A stretch of DNA of 64,000 nucleotides from Alkalicaulis satelles (GCF_008630495.1 NZ_VWOJ01000001.1:868001-932000); one strand, 5' to 3'. Counted from the stretch's first letter, positions 38,241 to 49,343 are shown. Numbers and translations: made by a program. Notes: a model not told the origin generated them from the sequence alone.

Positions 38241-39127
38241 GCCGCGCCCCCGAAAGTCACCGGCGCCGCCGTCCAGTCCGGACGGGCGCGCTGGATCAGG
38301 CCGGCGCAGTGTTGCGCCGCATCCAGCGTCTCGAAAATGGCGAAACAGCTGGCGCCCGAGCCGGACATGCGCGCCAGGCGCGCGCCGGGCATCTCCCTCA
38401 GCAGCGCCAGCGCTTCTCCGATCACGGGGCGCAGCCTCAGCGCCGGCGCTTCCAGATCATTGCCCGAGGTCTCCAGCACGCGCAGCGCCCCCTCCAGCCC
38501 GCCTGCAGCGGGCAGGCCGCCCGGCGCCAGAGCGGCGGGGTTGTCCGCATCAAAGGCGGTGAACACGTCCCTGGTGGACAGCGCCGCGCCGGGATGCAGG
38601 ATCAGGGCGGGCAGGGACGGCCAGGCGGCCAGCGGCGCGACCTGTTCGCCAATGCCGCTCATGCGCGATGCGCGGGCATGGACGCAGACCGGCACGTCCG
38701 CGCCCACCACCGAGCCGATTTCGGCCAGCTGACGCAGGGAGAAATCCAGCTCCCACAGCAAGGCCAGCGCCCTCAGGGCCGCCGCCGCGTCGGAGGATCC
38801 GCCCCCCAGCCCCGCCGCCACGGGCAGGCGTTTGACCAGGGTCAGCCTGGCGCCCAGCTCGCGCTGCCCCGCCGCAGCGCGCAGCGCCCAGGCGGCCTTG
38901 AGAACCAGGTTCTGGGTCTCGCCCGCCAGAGCGGACGCCCCTTCGCCCTCAATGGAAAGAGAGAGTCCCTCGCCCGGTTCGGCGATGACGGTGTCGCCCC
39001 AGTCAGCGAACACCACCAGCGAGTCCAGCGGGTGATAGCCGTCTGCGCGCGCTGCGCCGGCGCGCAGGGTCAGATTGACCTTGGCCGGCGCGAACGCTTC
39101 CACGCCCTCACGCATGGACAGGCTCAT
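38237..39127 (-). CDS. ispE: 4-diphosphocytidyl-2-C-methyl-D-erythritol kinase
   Basis: A GHMP kinase of the MEP isoprenoid pathway. The 296-residue protein has the substrate motif FAPAKVNLTL at the N terminus, the ATP-binding glycine loop PVAAGLGGGSSDAAAALRAL, GADVPVCV, and the third GHMP motif MSGSGASCFAIF. Its start overlaps the TPR gene stop by 4 bases (ATGA), and its stop overlaps the transferase start. Linkage to an undecaprenyl-using transferase is functionally sensible, as both depend on isoprenoids. Confidence 0.95.
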   Translation of the reverse strand: MSLSMREGVEAFAPAKVNLTLRAGAARADGYHPLDSLVVFADWGDTVIAEPGEGLSLSIEGEGASALAGETQNLVLKAAWALRAAAGQRELGARLTLVKRLPVAAGLGGGSSDAAAALRALALLWELDFSLRQLAEIGSVVGADVPVCVHARASRMSGIGEQVAPLAAWPSLPALILHPGAALSTRDVFTAFDADNPAALAPGGLPAAGGLEGALRVLETSGNDLEAPALRLRPVIGEALALLREMPGARLARMSGSGASCFAIFETLDAAQHCAGLIQRARPDWTAAPVTFGGAA

Positions 39128-40839
39128 GACGCCTCCACCGGACCGGCCTCCAGGCCCAGCTCCAGGCGCCGGGCGAGCAAGGCGGCCAGATCGGCATCGG
39201 GGCCCAGCTCCAGGGCGCGCCGCCACTGGAAGCCCGCCTCCAGCACCCGGCCCGTCGCCGCATAGGCGTCGCCCAGATGCCAGTTGATCACCGGATTGTC
39301 CGGCGCGCGCTCGCTGGCGCGCTCCAGCCAGTCCACCGCCGCCTCGGGTTCGCCGGCGCGGAACAGGCCCCAGCCCATGGAATCGAGCAAGGCGGCGTTG
39401 TCCGGCTCCTGGGCCACGGCGCGCTCGACCATGGCCAGGCCTTCCTCGACCTGGCCCTCGACGATCAGGGAATAGCCCACATCATTGAGCACCGACGCCT
39501 CATCGGGCGCCAGTTCCAGCGCGCGCATCATCAAGGGCTCGGCCTCGCTCCAGCCCGCGCGCGACAGCCGGCAGCTGCCGGCCAGATAGAAATGGCGCCA
39601 GTCTGGCTCATCGCCCGCAGCTTCGGCCTCCTCGACCAGGGACAGATAGAGCGCTTCAGCCGCCTCGCACTCGCGCGAGGCCTGCAGAAGATTGGCCAGC
39701 AGTTCGCGCGCCGCAGGGGTGCGGGTGCGCCCGGCCATGGCGCGGGCGCGGTCGACAGCCTCCTGGCGCGCGCCGGTATCGAAATCGATCCAGGCCGCCG
39801 ACGCGGCGGCGCGCTCGGCGAAAGGCCCCTCGCGCACCGAGGCGTAAGCCGTGCGCGCGGCGTCATCGATCCCCAGGGCCCGCAGCGCGTCAGCCACAGC
39901 CAGGGTATTGCGGTCAAAATCCGGATCGAGCCGCTGGGCCATGCGCATATAGAGGACGGGAACCTCCACCGGGGCATGAGACATCAACAGCTGGGCCGGG
40001 CCGTGCACCGCGCGCGCCGCCGCTTGCGGCGCAGCAGGAAAGCGCGGCGCCCGCCCGCCCGCCCGCACCCGCTCCAGCGCGGCGGCGACTTCAGGATCGC
40101 CATCCTGGCCTGACCGGGCGAGCTGGCGTTCATAGATCCGCCCGGCCTCGGACCGGCGCCCGCGCCGCTCCAGAAAGGCGCCCAGCAAAACGGTGGTGAA
40201 ATTGCGCATGGACAGGGTCTGATCCGCCGCACGATAGGCCGCTTCAGCCCGGTCATACTCACCCGCGGCTTCCAGGATCAGGGCCTGATGGACCAGCAGA
40301 TGGCCGGCCGCGCCCATCATCAGGTCATGGCTCCCGGCCGCGGCCGCCGCGGCGCTGGCGCGCCCGCGCGCGGCCAGGCGCCAGTCCTCCAGCATGGCCG
40401 CGATCATCTCGCCGAACGGGCCATAGCTTTCCTGGGGAAGGGCCGGGACGCGCGACCCGGCCAGCGCTGCAGACATCAGATAGAGACTGGCCACGCCCCC
40501 CGGCGCGCCATCGCGCACCGTACCGGGCGCCAGGCGGTCGGCGCGGGCGAAATCACCCGCCAGCAGGGCGCTGGAAAAGGCGCGGTCGGCGATCAGATCC
40601 AGGCCGGGCGCCTGGTCCAGCGCAGCGTCATAATAGGCCGCAGAGGCCTCGATATCGCGCATCTGCGCGGCATAGCGCGCCGACAGAAACGCGCCATAGG
40701 CCGATGGCGGAGCCTCATCATCATCAGGCGGCAGAAAGCGCGGCCCGCCCGCGCAAGCGGCGGCGGGCAGGGCCATGGCCAGGATCACGATCAGTGCGCG
40801 CATCGCGCCCGCGGAACGCTTGAACGCTCCACGCCTCAC
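39124..40839 (-). CDS. TPR-repeat lipoprotein
   Basis: A 571-residue protein with an N-terminal lipoprotein signal ending PAAAC (Cys29 if started at 40839) and repeated helical tetratricopeptide units throughout, clearest at the C terminus ([21 protein letters not shown], one unit; [21 protein letters not shown], the next). It probably scaffolds an envelope complex. A GTG at 40839 overlaps the ETF-QO stop by 4 bases and fits the coupling seen down the operon; ATG 40803 is the alternative, giving a shorter signal peptide. The gene order TPR lipoprotein-ispE is common in alphaproteobacteria. Confidence 0.85.
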   Translation of the reverse strand: MRRGAFKRSAGAMRALIVILAMALPAAACAGGPRFLPPDDDEAPPSAYGAFLSARYAAQMRDIEASAAYYDAALDQAPGLDLIADRAFSSALLAGDFARADRLAPGTVRDGAPGGVASLYLMSAALAGSRVPALPQESYGPFGEMIAAMLEDWRLAARGRASAAAAAAGSHDLMMGAAGHLLVHQALILEAAGEYDRAEAAYRAADQTLSMRNFTTVLLGAFLERRGRRSEAGRIYERQLARSGQDGDPEVAAALERVRAGGRAPRFPAAPQAAARAVHGPAQLLMSHAPVEVPVLYMRMAQRLDPDFDRNTLAVADALRALGIDDAARTAYASVREGPFAERAAASAAWIDFDTGARQEAVDRARAMAGRTRTPAARELLANLLQASRECEAAEALYLSLVEEAEAAGDEPDWRHFYLAGSCRLSRAGWSEAEPLMMRALELAPDEASVLNDVGYSLIVEGQVEEGLAMVERAVAQEPDNAALLDSMGWGLFRAGEPEAAVDWLERASERAPDNPVINWHLGDAYAATGRVLEAGFQWRRALELGPDADLAALLARRLELGLEAGPVEAS

Positions 40840-42512
40840 ATATTGGGGTAATTGGGGCCGCCCGCGCCTTCAGGCGTGGTCCAGTTGATGTTCTGGTTCG
40901 GGTCCTTGATATCGCACGTCTTGCAGTGGACGCAGTTCTGGGCGTTGATCACGAAGCGCGGCTCGCCGCTCTTTTCATCGGCCACCCACTCATACACCGC
41001 CGCCGGGCAATAGCGCGCCGAGGGGCCGCCATACACATCCAGCTCGCTGGCTTTTTGCAGATCCGCATCGGCAAGCCGGAGGTGAATGGGCTGGTCCTCT
41101 TCATGATTGGTGTTGGAGATGAACACCGAGGACAGGCGGTCGAAGGTCAGCACGCCATCCGGTTTGGGATACTCGATCGGCTTGCAATCGGCGGCCGGTT
41201 TGGTGGCCGCATGGTCCGGCCCGCCATGCTTGAGCGTGCCAAAGAAGGAGAAGCCGCCAAACATGTGGGTGGTCCACATCTCAATCCCGCCCAGCGCCAC
41301 GCCGATCACCGTGCCGAATTTCGACCAGAGCGGCTTGACGTTGCGCACCTTTTTCAGCTCGGCGCGCACCCAGCTCTTTTCATAGGCGCTTTCATAGGCC
41401 TCCAGCGTGTCGTGGGCGCGGCCTTCCTTGAGCGCCCCGGCCACAGCCTCAGCGGCCATCATGCCGGTCTTCATGGCGTTATGGCTGCCCTTGATTCGCG
41501 GCACGTTCACAAAGCCCGCCGAACAGCCGATCAGCGCGCCGCCAGGGAAGGCGAGCTTGGGCACGGACTGGAACCCGCCCTCGGTGATGGCGCGCGCGCC
41601 ATAGGACAGGCGCTCGGCGCCCTCGAAGATGGGGGCGATGTCGGGATGGGTCTTGAAGCGCTGGAACTCGCCGAAGGGGAACAGGTGCGGGTTCTTGTAA
41701 TTGAGGTGCACCACAAACCCGACCGCGACCAGATTGTCGCCGAAATGATAGAGGAAGGAACCGCCGCCGGTCTCGTTATCCAGCGGCCAGCCCATGGTGT
41801 GCTGGACACGGCCCTTGTGGTGGTTCTCCGGCTTGACGCGCCAGAGCTCCTTCATGCCCAGCCCGTATTTCTGCGGCTCGCTGTTGGCGTCCAGGCCGTA
41901 GAGCTTGATCAGCTCTTTGGACAGGCTGCCGCGCGCGCCCTCCCCGATCAGGGTGTAGCGGGCGCGCAGCTCCATGCCGGGCTGATAGGCGTCCTTGGGC
42001 TGGCCGTCGCGCCCCACGCCCATATCGCCGGTGATCACGCCTTTGACCACGCCGTCTTCCTCGATGAAAGACGCCGCCGGGAAGCCGGGATAGATCTCCA
42101 CGCCCAGCGCTTCGGCCTTGTCGCCCAGCCAGCGGCACACATTGGCCAGCGAGCCCACATAGCAGCCGTGATTGTGCATGAAGGCCGGCATGGAAAAGCT
42201 TGGAATGGTGGCCGAACCGGCTTCGCCCAGCAGGATGAACTTGTCCTCGGTCACTTCCGTGTCGAAGGGCTGGGACGGATCGTCGCGCCAGTCGGGGATC
42301 AGCTCGTCGAGGGCCTTGGGATCGAACACCACGCCCGACAGGATATGGGCGCCGACCTCGGAGCCTTTTTCAATCACCGCCACCGAGACGTCCTGACCGC
42401 TCGCTTCAGCGGCCTGTTTCAGCCGGATCGCTGCGGCCAGGCCCGCCGGGCCGGCGCCCACGATGACGACGTCGTATTCCATGGATTCGCGCTCGATGGT
42501 CTGTTCGGCCAC
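40836..42512 (-). CDS. etfD: Electron transfer flavoprotein-ubiquinone oxidoreductase
   Basis: Passes electrons from ETF, fed by acyl-CoA and amino-acid dehydrogenases, to ubiquinone at the inner membrane. The 558-residue length is standard. The FAD dinucleotide motif is [19 protein letters not shown]; the C-terminal ferredoxin domain carries the [4Fe-4S] ligands in [16 protein letters not shown] plus the earlier [11 protein letters not shown] start at 42512 with GGGAGGCGA upstream. It heads the run of overlapping genes through the TPR protein, ispE and the transferase. Confidence 0.96.
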   Translation of the reverse strand: MAEQTIERESMEYDVVIVGAGPAGLAAAIRLKQAAEASGQDVSVAVIEKGSEVGAHILSGVVFDPKALDELIPDWRDDPSQPFDTEVTEDKFILLGEAGSATIPSFSMPAFMHNHGCYVGSLANVCRWLGDKAEALGVEIYPGFPAASFIEEDGVVKGVITGDMGVGRDGQPKDAYQPGMELRARYTLIGEGARGSLSKELIKLYGLDANSEPQKYGLGMKELWRVKPENHHKGRVQHTMGWPLDNETGGGSFLYHFGDNLVAVGFVVHLNYKNPHLFPFGEFQRFKTHPDIAPIFEGAERLSYGARAITEGGFQSVPKLAFPGGALIGCSAGFVNVPRIKGSHNAMKTGMMAAEAVAGALKEGRAHDTLEAYESAYEKSWVRAELKKVRNVKPLWSKFGTVIGVALGGIEMWTTHMFGGFSFFGTLKHGGPDHAATKPAADCKPIEYPKPDGVLTFDRLSSVFISNTNHEEDQPIHLRLADADLQKASELDVYGGPSARYCPAAVYEWVADEKSGEPRFVINAQNCVHCKTCDIKDPNQNINWTTPEGAGGPNYPNM

Positions 42513-42650
42513 ACTCGCCTCCCGCTGCTGTTCATGCCGGGGGCGCAGCGCAATCGCTGGCGCGCGCCCCTAACCCGTCTTAGCCTAGGGTTTCCCTGTG
42601 AGCTAGGGCGAACCCCGCCCTTGCGCCACTTCGCCTGCAGAGCCCGTCCC

Positions 42651-43475
42651 ATGACCGCCGCGCTGAGCCCTGAAGACATCCGTGTGCTCAAGAGCCTCAC
42701 ACAATGGTGGGAGCAGGCGGGCGTGGACGTGCTGGGCCCGCCGCCCGGCACCCGCCCCGCCCGGCGACAGGAGCCCGCCAGCGAACCCGCCCCGCGCCGG
42801 GCGCGCGAAGAGCCCGCGCCGCGCGCCACGCCCGCCGCGGCGCGCGCAGCCGGATTCGGAGCCCCGCCGCCCGGCGAGGACGCGCGCAAGCTGGCGGCGG
42901 GCGCCGATAGCCTCGAGGCGCTCAGGGCCGCGCTGGAGGCCTATGAGGGCTGCCCGCTGAAAGCCACCGCCACCCGGCTGGTCTTCGCCCGCGGCAATCC
43001 GGGCGCGCGCCTGATGATCGTGGGCGAGGCGCCCGGGCGCGAGGAGGATATGGAGGGCCAGCCCTTTGTCGGGCGCTCGGGCCAGCTTCTGGACCGCATG
43101 CTGGGCGCCATCGGGCTGGGGCCGGAGGACTATTACATCTCCAACGCCGTGTTCTGGCGCCCGCCGGGCAATCGCAAGCCCACCGATGTGGAGATCGAGG
43201 CCTGCCGCCCCTTCGCCGAGCGCCATATCGCCCTGGCCGCGCCGGATGTGGTGGTGTTCGCCGGCGGCATCGCCGCCCAGACCTTCCTGCGCGCCAGCGC
43301 CGGCATCACCGCCCTGCGCGGGCGCTGGAGCGAATTTGCGCCCGAAGGCGGCGCGCCGGTCCCGGCCCTGCCCATCTACCACCCCGCCTTCCTCCTGCGC
43401 CGCCCGCAGGAAAAGGCGCGCGCCTGGGAAGACCTGCTGAGCCTCAAGGCGAAGCTGGACGGTTCTGACGCCTGA
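42651..43475 (+). CDS. Type 4 (family 4) uracil-DNA glycosylase
   Basis: Removes uracil from DNA, starting base excision repair. The 274-residue protein has a disordered Pro/Ala/Arg-rich stretch (about 30-75) after a short helical N terminus, then the UDG domain: iron-sulfur Cys in [11 protein letters not shown], catalytic motif [36 protein letters not shown], and [10 protein letters not shown] (DNA-binding histidine). The GEAPG motif is typical of the family 4, 4Fe-4S enzymes. The last 32 bases overlap the converging gene at 43444. Confidence 0.93.
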   Translation: MTAALSPEDIRVLKSLTQWWEQAGVDVLGPPPGTRPARRQEPASEPAPRRAREEPAPRATPAAARAAGFGAPPPGEDARKLAAGADSLEALRAALEAYEGCPLKATATRLVFARGNPGARLMIVGEAPGREEDMEGQPFVGRSGQLLDRMLGAIGLGPEDYYISNAVFWRPPGNRKPTDVEIEACRPFAERHIALAAPDVVVFAGGIAAQTFLRASAGITALRGRWSEFAPEGGAPVPALPIYHPAFLLRRPQEKARAWEDLLSLKAKLDGSDA

Positions 43476-44043
43476 GATCGCCCGCCTCATCCACATCGGC
43501 CAGCGCGCGCAGGCGCGCAACGCTGAGGCCATGAGCCGCCAGGCGCGCTTCCAGATCGCTGAGCGTTTGCGCATGCGACCAGCGCACGCCCTCAAAAAGC
43601 CCGCGCGGCGCCGGGGCGTTGAGGGCGAGGAGCCAGTAGCCGCCATCCAGCGCCGGGCCGGTCACCGCGTCATGGCGTTTGAGCGCCTTGAAGGCGCTGG
43701 CGATATCGGCGCGCGTCACGTCCGGCGCATCTGACCCGATCACGCAGACCGGCCCGCGCCCTGAAAAAACACGCGCCTGCCGCGCGCCCAGATCGCCAGG
43801 CCCTTGGGCGCGGCGCTTCACGCCCGGCGGCCAGACACCCGGGAAACATCGTTTCAAGGCTGCGTCCGGCGCCACAGCCAGCACCGTGTCCCAGCGCCGG
43901 TCAGCCAGGCGGCGCATCAGGCGCGCGGTCATGGCGCGGTAGAGGCGCCAGGCGCTGACCTTGCCGATGCCGCGCGCCAGGCGCGTCTTGGCGCCGCCGA
44001 TCACGGGCGCCTTGGCGAAGATCACCAGAACCGGCCGGGTCAT
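43444..44043 (-). CDS. TIGR04282-type glycosyltransferase (DUF2064)
   Basis: A 199-residue protein with a nucleotide-sugar transferase-like fold: [19 protein letters not shown] at the N terminus, [12 protein letters not shown], and [11 protein letters not shown]. The family is named after a proposed arsenosugar-synthesis role, but most genomes carrying it lack that pathway and no arsenic methyltransferase is nearby. It overlaps the next-upstream glycosyltransferase by 4 bases (ATGA), so the pair are one operon and act together. Confidence 0.88.
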   Translation of the reverse strand: MTRPVLVIFAKAPVIGGAKTRLARGIGKVSAWRLYRAMTARLMRRLADRRWDTVLAVAPDAALKRCFPGVWPPGVKRRAQGPGDLGARQARVFSGRGPVCVIGSDAPDVTRADIASAFKALKRHDAVTGPALDGGYWLLALNAPAPRGLFEGVRWSHAQTLSDLEARLAAHGLSVARLRALADVDEAGDLRRQNRPASP

Positions 44044-44744
44044 CGGCGATAGGCAGCGGCGAGCCGGCCCGGATCCGCGCCCATGAAATAACGCGCCAGC
44101 AGCACCAGATTGCGCCGCGAGCGGCGGCCATAGCCTTCAGCGCGGAATTTCGCCGCACTGGTCACCGCCGCGCTGTGCAGCGGCTCAAGGCGTGCGCGCG
44201 TGATGCGCCGGACGAGGTCCACATCCTCAAACAGGGGCATGGGCTTGTAGCCACCCAGCCGGTCATAGAACCCGGCATTGATCACCAGCGCCTGATCGCC
44301 ATAGGGCAGCGCGAACAGCTGGCAGCGCAGGCGCACCGCCGCTTCCAGACGGCGCGCGGCGGGGCTCATGTCATCGAGCGCAAAGCGGAAATAGCCCGCC
44401 CGGTCGCGCCCGGCATGGCGCGCCATGAAGGCCTTGGCCTCGCGCGCCCAGCCCGGCTGCATCACCGTGTCGGCATGCACGAACATGAGCCAGTCATCGG
44501 CTGTGATCTGCCCGCGCGCCGCTCCAGCCCCCGCCGCCAGCTGCGCGCCCCGGCCCTGCGCGCCCGTGACGATGGCGCAGCCGGCCTTGCGCGCGATATC
44601 CAGCGTTGCGTCGCTCGATCCGCCATCGGACACGATCACCGGCCCGAGATATCCCAGGCGCTGCGCCGGCGACAGGCTGGCCAGCGCCGCAGGCAGGCCC
44701 GCAGCGGCGTTCAGGGTGGGAATGACGACCGCCAGACGGGACAT
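44040..44744 (-). CDS. TIGR04283-type family 2 glycosyltransferase
   Basis: A 234-residue GT-A fold transferase: LAVVIPTLNAAAGLPAAL, VSDGGSSDATLDIAR, and the metal-binding region WLMFVHADTVMQPGW; later YGDQALVINAGFYDRLGGY and MPLFEDVDLVRRI are typical of the family. The start at 44744 gives the expected N terminus, though no strong ribosome-binding site is seen. It is the first gene of the pair with the TIGR04282-type gene. A LexA box lies 48 bp upstream, shared with the divergent radical SAM gene. Confidence 0.9.
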   Translation of the reverse strand: MSRLAVVIPTLNAAAGLPAALASLSPAQRLGYLGPVIVSDGGSSDATLDIARKAGCAIVTGAQGRGAQLAAGAGAARGQITADDWLMFVHADTVMQPGWAREAKAFMARHAGRDRAGYFRFALDDMSPAARRLEAAVRLRCQLFALPYGDQALVINAGFYDRLGGYKPMPLFEDVDLVRRITRARLEPLHSAAVTSAAKFRAEGYGRRSRRNLVLLARYFMGADPGRLAAAYRR

Positions 44745-44791
44745 GACCGCCAGCTTGAACCGCGCCGGCGCCCCTCTGTCAACCCGATTTT

Positions 44792-44806
44792 GTTCTTGAT
44801 CTGTTC
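44792..44806. promoter_or_regulatory. LexA (SOS) box upstream of the PA0069-family gene
   Basis: GTTC at 44792-44795 and GTTC at 44803-44806 with exactly 7 bases between, 25 bp before the ATG of the radical SAM gene. The form is the same as the boxes at uvrA and ssb. Confidence 0.82.
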
Positions 44807-44831
44807 CAGTGCGTGCGGCAGGCTTGAGCCC

Positions 44832-45941
44832 ATGAACGCCCGCTTCACCCCCGCCCGCGCCTCTGCGCCCCTGCCCGAGCCCTTGCGACCACGCGGGCGC
44901 GGGGCGGCGTCCAACGATGCCGGACGCTATGAGCGCGAAACGCGCGCGCCGGTGGATGATGGCTGGACCGGCGCCGAAGCGGCCGCGCCGAAGCTGCGCA
45001 CCACGCTGATCCGCGACAATGCGCGCTCCATCATCACCCGCAATGACAGCCCGGACATCAGCTTCGACCACTCGGTCAATCCCTATCGCGGCTGCGAGCA
45101 TGGCTGCGTCTACTGCTTCGCCCGCCCCAGCCACGCCTATTGGGGCTATTCGGCGGGGATCGATTTCGAAAGCCGGATATTCTTCAAGCCCGGCGCGCCG
45201 GACCTGCTGGCCGCCGCCTTCCGCAAGCCCGGCTACCGGCCCGAACCCATCCTCATCGGCGCCAATACCGACGCCTACCAGCCCGTGGAGCGCCAGCTGC
45301 GCCTGACCCGGCGGCTGCTGGAAACCTGCCTTGAGTTCCGCCACCCGGTCAGCGTCATCACCAAATCGGCCGGGATCGTGCGCGATCTCGACATACTGGG
45401 CGACCTGGCCGCACAGGGCCTGGCCAAAGCGGCGGTCTCGCTGACCACGCTGGACGCGGAACTCGCCCGCACCCTGGAGCCGCGCGCCGCCACGCCCCGG
45501 CGCCGGCTGGACGCCATACGCGCGCTGACCGGCGCCGGCGTGCCGGTGACGGTGATGACCGCGCCCATCATTCCCGGGCTCAATGACCATGAGATCGAGG
45601 CGCTGATCGAGGCCGCCGCCGGGGCCGGGGCGCGCCAGGCCGGCTATGTGCTGCTGCGCCTGCCGCTGGAGGTGCGCGATCTGTTCAGGGACTGGCTCGA
45701 CATCCACCGCCCCAATGCGGCCGCCAAGATCATGAGCCTCATCCGCCAGACCCGCGGCGGCAAGGATTACGATGCGCGCTGGCATGTGCGCGGCGTGGGC
45801 GAAGGCCCGGTCGCCGCCCTGATCGCCACGCGCTTCCGCGCCGCCATCCGCCGCCATGGCCTGGACACCCCGCGCCTCGCCCTTCGCACCGATCTGTTCC
45901 GCGTTCCACCCGAGGACAGCGCGCAGATGAGTTTGTTTTGA
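44832..45941 (+). CDS. PA0069-family radical SAM protein (spore photoproduct lyase-related)
   Basis: A 369-residue radical SAM enzyme. The CxxxCxxC iron-sulfur motif is in YRGCEHGCVYCFARPSHAYW, followed by ILIGANTDAYQPVE and MTAPIIPGLND, all characteristic of the PA0069/Rv2578c group, which is distantly related to spore photoproduct lyase. PA0069 in Pseudomonas is part of the LexA regulon, and here too a LexA box overlaps the promoter area. A DNA-repair reaction is inferred but unproven. The start at 44832 lies directly after this control region. Confidence 0.92.
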   Translation: MNARFTPARASAPLPEPLRPRGRGAASNDAGRYERETRAPVDDGWTGAEAAAPKLRTTLIRDNARSIITRNDSPDISFDHSVNPYRGCEHGCVYCFARPSHAYWGYSAGIDFESRIFFKPGAPDLLAAAFRKPGYRPEPILIGANTDAYQPVERQLRLTRRLLETCLEFRHPVSVITKSAGIVRDLDILGDLAAQGLAKAAVSLTTLDAELARTLEPRAATPRRRLDAIRALTGAGVPVTVMTAPIIPGLNDHEIEALIEAAAGAGARQAGYVLLRLPLEVRDLFRDWLDIHRPNAAAKIMSLIRQTRGGKDYDARWHVRGVGEGPVAALIATRFRAAIRRHGLDTPRLALRTDLFRVPPEDSAQMSLF

Positions 45942-45958
45942 GGGCTCCGCCCCGCCCC

Positions 45959-46354
45959 TCAGGCGTGGACGGGCTGCCAGAGCTCGATCTTGACCCCGTC
46001 CGGGTCCATCACCCAGGCGAAGCGGCCATAGGGATAGTCTTCCGGCTCCCCGATGAGCGCCACGCCGTGGCTGGCGAGCCGGGCCATGACCGCGTCGAGA
46101 TCATCGACCATGAGATTGATCATGACCGGGTGGGGTGAAGGGTCGAAATAGGTGGTGTCGGCATTGAAGCGGGCGAAGATGGTGCGCGCGCCGTCCCGCC
46201 AGGCCTCGGCGCTGGCGGTATGGCGGAAGTCGAACTCGCCATACTCGTTGCGCTCCAGCCCCAGCGCCTGGGCATACCAGCGGCGCGTCGCCTCGGGATC
46301 GGCCGATTTCACGAACACCCCGCCCACGCCCATCACCCGGCCCTGCCCCGCCAT
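45959..46354 (-). CDS. VOC-family (glyoxalase/bleomycin-resistance fold) protein
   Basis: A 131-residue vicinal-oxygen-chelate protein with two beta-alpha-beta-beta-beta units: VGGVFVKSADPEATRRWYAQALGL and MINLMVDDLDAVMARLASHGV, ending YGRFAWVMDPDGVKIELWQP with the conserved Glu. It is probably a metal-dependent lyase/dioxygenase, or a binding protein; substrate unknown. The second of two adjacent ATGs (46354) is best spaced from GGGAGG. It is divergent from the phosphodiesterase gene. Confidence 0.88.
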   Translation of the reverse strand: MAGQGRVMGVGGVFVKSADPEATRRWYAQALGLERNEYGEFDFRHTASAEAWRDGARTIFARFNADTTYFDPSPHPVMINLMVDDLDAVMARLASHGVALIGEPEDYPYGRFAWVMDPDGVKIELWQPVHA

Positions 46355-46491
46355 CATCGCCTCCCTGTGTTCACCCGTCCAGCCTGCCACATAAAACGCG
46401 TTCCGGCGATCATTGCCCTTGCAGCGGAGCGCGCCTCATTACGGGCGCAAACCCCGGCAAACTCACCGGTCAAATCACCGGGGAGCGATAG

Positions 46492-47502
46492 ATGAAGATT
46501 CACCACGCGATTATTGGCGCCGTCATCCTCGCCGCCGGCGGCGTCTATCTCAACAACGCGTCCTGGCTGGCGCCTGCGCCTGACAGGCTGGAGTTAATGG
46601 CGCACCGGGGCGTCTATCAGCAGTTCAGCCGTGAAGGCCTGACCAACGAGACCTGCACCGCCGCCCAGTCCCTGCCTTCGGGCCACAGCTATCTCGAGAA
46701 CACGCTGGCCTCGATGGCCGCCGCCTTTGAATACGGCGCCGATATCGTCGAGTTCGACATTCACGCGACCAGTGATGGCGATTTCATCGTCTTTCATGAC
46801 TGGACGCTGGAGTGCCGCACCAATGGAAGCGGGCGCACGCGCGACCATAGCGTTGATAAGCTCAAACAGCTTGATATCGCTTACGGATACACGTTCGACG
46901 GCGGCGAAACCTTTCCGCTCAGAGGCTCAGGCTACGGGCTGATGCCAACACTGGGCGAGGTGCTGGAGACATTTCCCGAGCGCCGCTTCCTGGTCGACAT
47001 CAAGAGCAATCAGGCCAGCGAGGCTGACCGCCTGCACGCCTGGCTCGAAGCGCATCCCGGCGCCAATCCGGACCGCCTGATGGTGATCGCCGGGCCGCGC
47101 GCCGCCGAGCGTCTCAATGCGCTGCGGCCGGACATGACCGCGTTCTCCAAACAACAGGTCATGACCTGCATGAGGCGCTATATGCTGCTGGGCTGGAGCG
47201 GGTATGTGCCGCGCGCCTGCCATGACGGCTTTGCGGGCGCGCCCGTCAATATGACGTGGATGCTCTGGGGATGGCCGAACCGTTTCATCGCCCGGATGGA
47301 GGCGGTCAACACCCCGGTCTTCATCGGCGGAGAAACAGACATCACCCGGCCTCAGAATGTCGGCCTTGACGATCCCGCAAGCCTCGGCGCCCTGCGGCGC
47401 AATTTTCGTGGCGGCATTATCACGGACAGGATCGAGCTGATCGGACCGGCTGTACGCGAACGATGGCCGGACAACCCGCCTGCAGACGCGCGCGCGGATT
47501 GA
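46492..47502 (+). CDS. Glycerophosphodiester phosphodiesterase family protein
   Basis: A 336-residue GDPD-fold enzyme with an N-terminal hydrophobic anchor or signal (about residues 4-22), so acting in the periplasm. Conserved catalytic parts: ELMAHRGVY, YLENTLASM, DIVEFDIHATSDGDFIVFHDWTLE (metal-binding Glu/Asp and second His) and FLVDIKSN. It should release glycerol 3-phosphate from glycerophosphodiesters. GGGGAG is 7 bases before the ATG. Confidence 0.9.
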   Translation: MKIHHAIIGAVILAAGGVYLNNASWLAPAPDRLELMAHRGVYQQFSREGLTNETCTAAQSLPSGHSYLENTLASMAAAFEYGADIVEFDIHATSDGDFIVFHDWTLECRTNGSGRTRDHSVDKLKQLDIAYGYTFDGGETFPLRGSGYGLMPTLGEVLETFPERRFLVDIKSNQASEADRLHAWLEAHPGANPDRLMVIAGPRAAERLNALRPDMTAFSKQQVMTCMRRYMLLGWSGYVPRACHDGFAGAPVNMTWMLWGWPNRFIARMEAVNTPVFIGGETDITRPQNVGLDDPASLGALRRNFRGGIITDRIELIGPAVRERWPDNPPADARAD

Positions 47503-47541
47503 TCTTTGCAGCCCCGCTCCGGCGGCGCTATCAAGCCCGCC

Positions 47542-48171
47542 ATGACGTCTTCCCTCCCCCTCATCGCCGGCCCCCTCATCGCCGGCGTGGACGAGGCCGG
47601 GCGCGGGCCGCTGGCCGGGCCGGTGGCCGCCGCCGCCGTGATCCTGCCGGAGGGCTTCTCCGCACTGGATGCACTCGACGATTCCAAAAAGCTCACAGCA
47701 AAGCGGCGCGCGGCGCTGGCGGCGGTGATCCGGGCCGAAGCCATTGTGTCAGTCGCCCTGGCCGAGCCGGCCGAGATCGACCGGCTCAACGTGCTCCACG
47801 CCAGCCTCGCGGCCATGGCGCGCGCCGTGGCGGGCCTGTCGCAAAAGCCGGACATGATCCTCATTGACGGCAATCAGCTGCCGCCGGGCCTGGCCGCGCC
47901 CGCCCGCGCGATTGTCGGCGGCGACGCCAGCGAGCCGGCCATCGCTGCAGCCAGCATCATCGCCAAGACCACCCGCGACGCGCTGATGGCGGATGCGGAC
48001 TTGCGGTTTCCCGGATACGGCTTCGCCGGCCACAAGGGCTATCCCAGCGCCGCGCACCGCGCCGCCCTTGAAGCGTTAGGCCCCTGCCCCATCCATCGGC
48101 TAAGCTATGGCCCTGTGCAGGGCGCGCTCCAGGCGCGCGGCTTTGCGCAGCATGCGATGAATCGCGCTTAA
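47542..48171 (+). CDS. rnhB: Ribonuclease HII
   Basis: Cleaves RNA in RNA-DNA hybrids and at single embedded ribonucleotides. The 209-residue protein has the catalytic carboxylates in IAGVDEAGRGPLAGPV and DDSKKLTAKRR, plus MILIDGNQLP and ASIIAKTTRDALM. Its TAA stop lies inside the CtrA-like box of ccrM, 68 bp before the ccrM start. The ATG at 47542 gives the usual short N terminus; no strong ribosome-binding site. Confidence 0.95.
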   Translation: MTSSLPLIAGPLIAGVDEAGRGPLAGPVAAAAVILPEGFSALDALDDSKKLTAKRRAALAAVIRAEAIVSVALAEPAEIDRLNVLHASLAAMARAVAGLSQKPDMILIDGNQLPPGLAAPARAIVGGDASEPAIAAASIIAKTTRDALMADADLRFPGYGFAGHKGYPSAAHRAALEALGPCPIHRLSYGPVQGALQARGFAQHAMNRA

Positions 48172-48195
48172 CCAACGGGTAAGCCGGACTGATTC
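48159..48195 (+). promoter_or_regulatory. ccrM control region: CtrA-like box and two GANTC sites
   Basis: TTAA (48168-48171), a 7-base spacer and GTAA (48179-48182) match the CtrA consensus TTAA-N7-TTAA in 7 of 8 positions. GAATC at 48159-48163 and GATTC at 48191-48195 flank it. In Caulobacter ccrM is activated by CtrA and carries two GANTC sites in its promoter region, giving feedback from methylation. Confidence 0.65.
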
Positions 48196-48214
48196 ATCCC
48201 TGTGCGCGTGATGA

Positions 48215-49336
<1,122 letters not shown>

Positions 49337-49343
49337 GCAGGCC

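Noticed and set aside
40926-42650. Long plus-strand frame opposite ETF-QO that runs into the uracil-DNA glycosylase
   Set aside because: It is an antisense shadow; the real glycosylase begins at 42651, and only from there do family motifs appear.
43444-44744. Arsenosugar biosynthesis operon
   Set aside because: The family names come from a few genomes; no arsenic methyltransferase, radical SAM arsenosugar enzyme or transporter lies alongside.
44745-45857. N-terminal extension of the TIGR04283-type glycosyltransferase, opposite the radical SAM gene
   Set aside because: It is the antisense of the radical SAM gene; glycosyltransferase homology starts at 44744.
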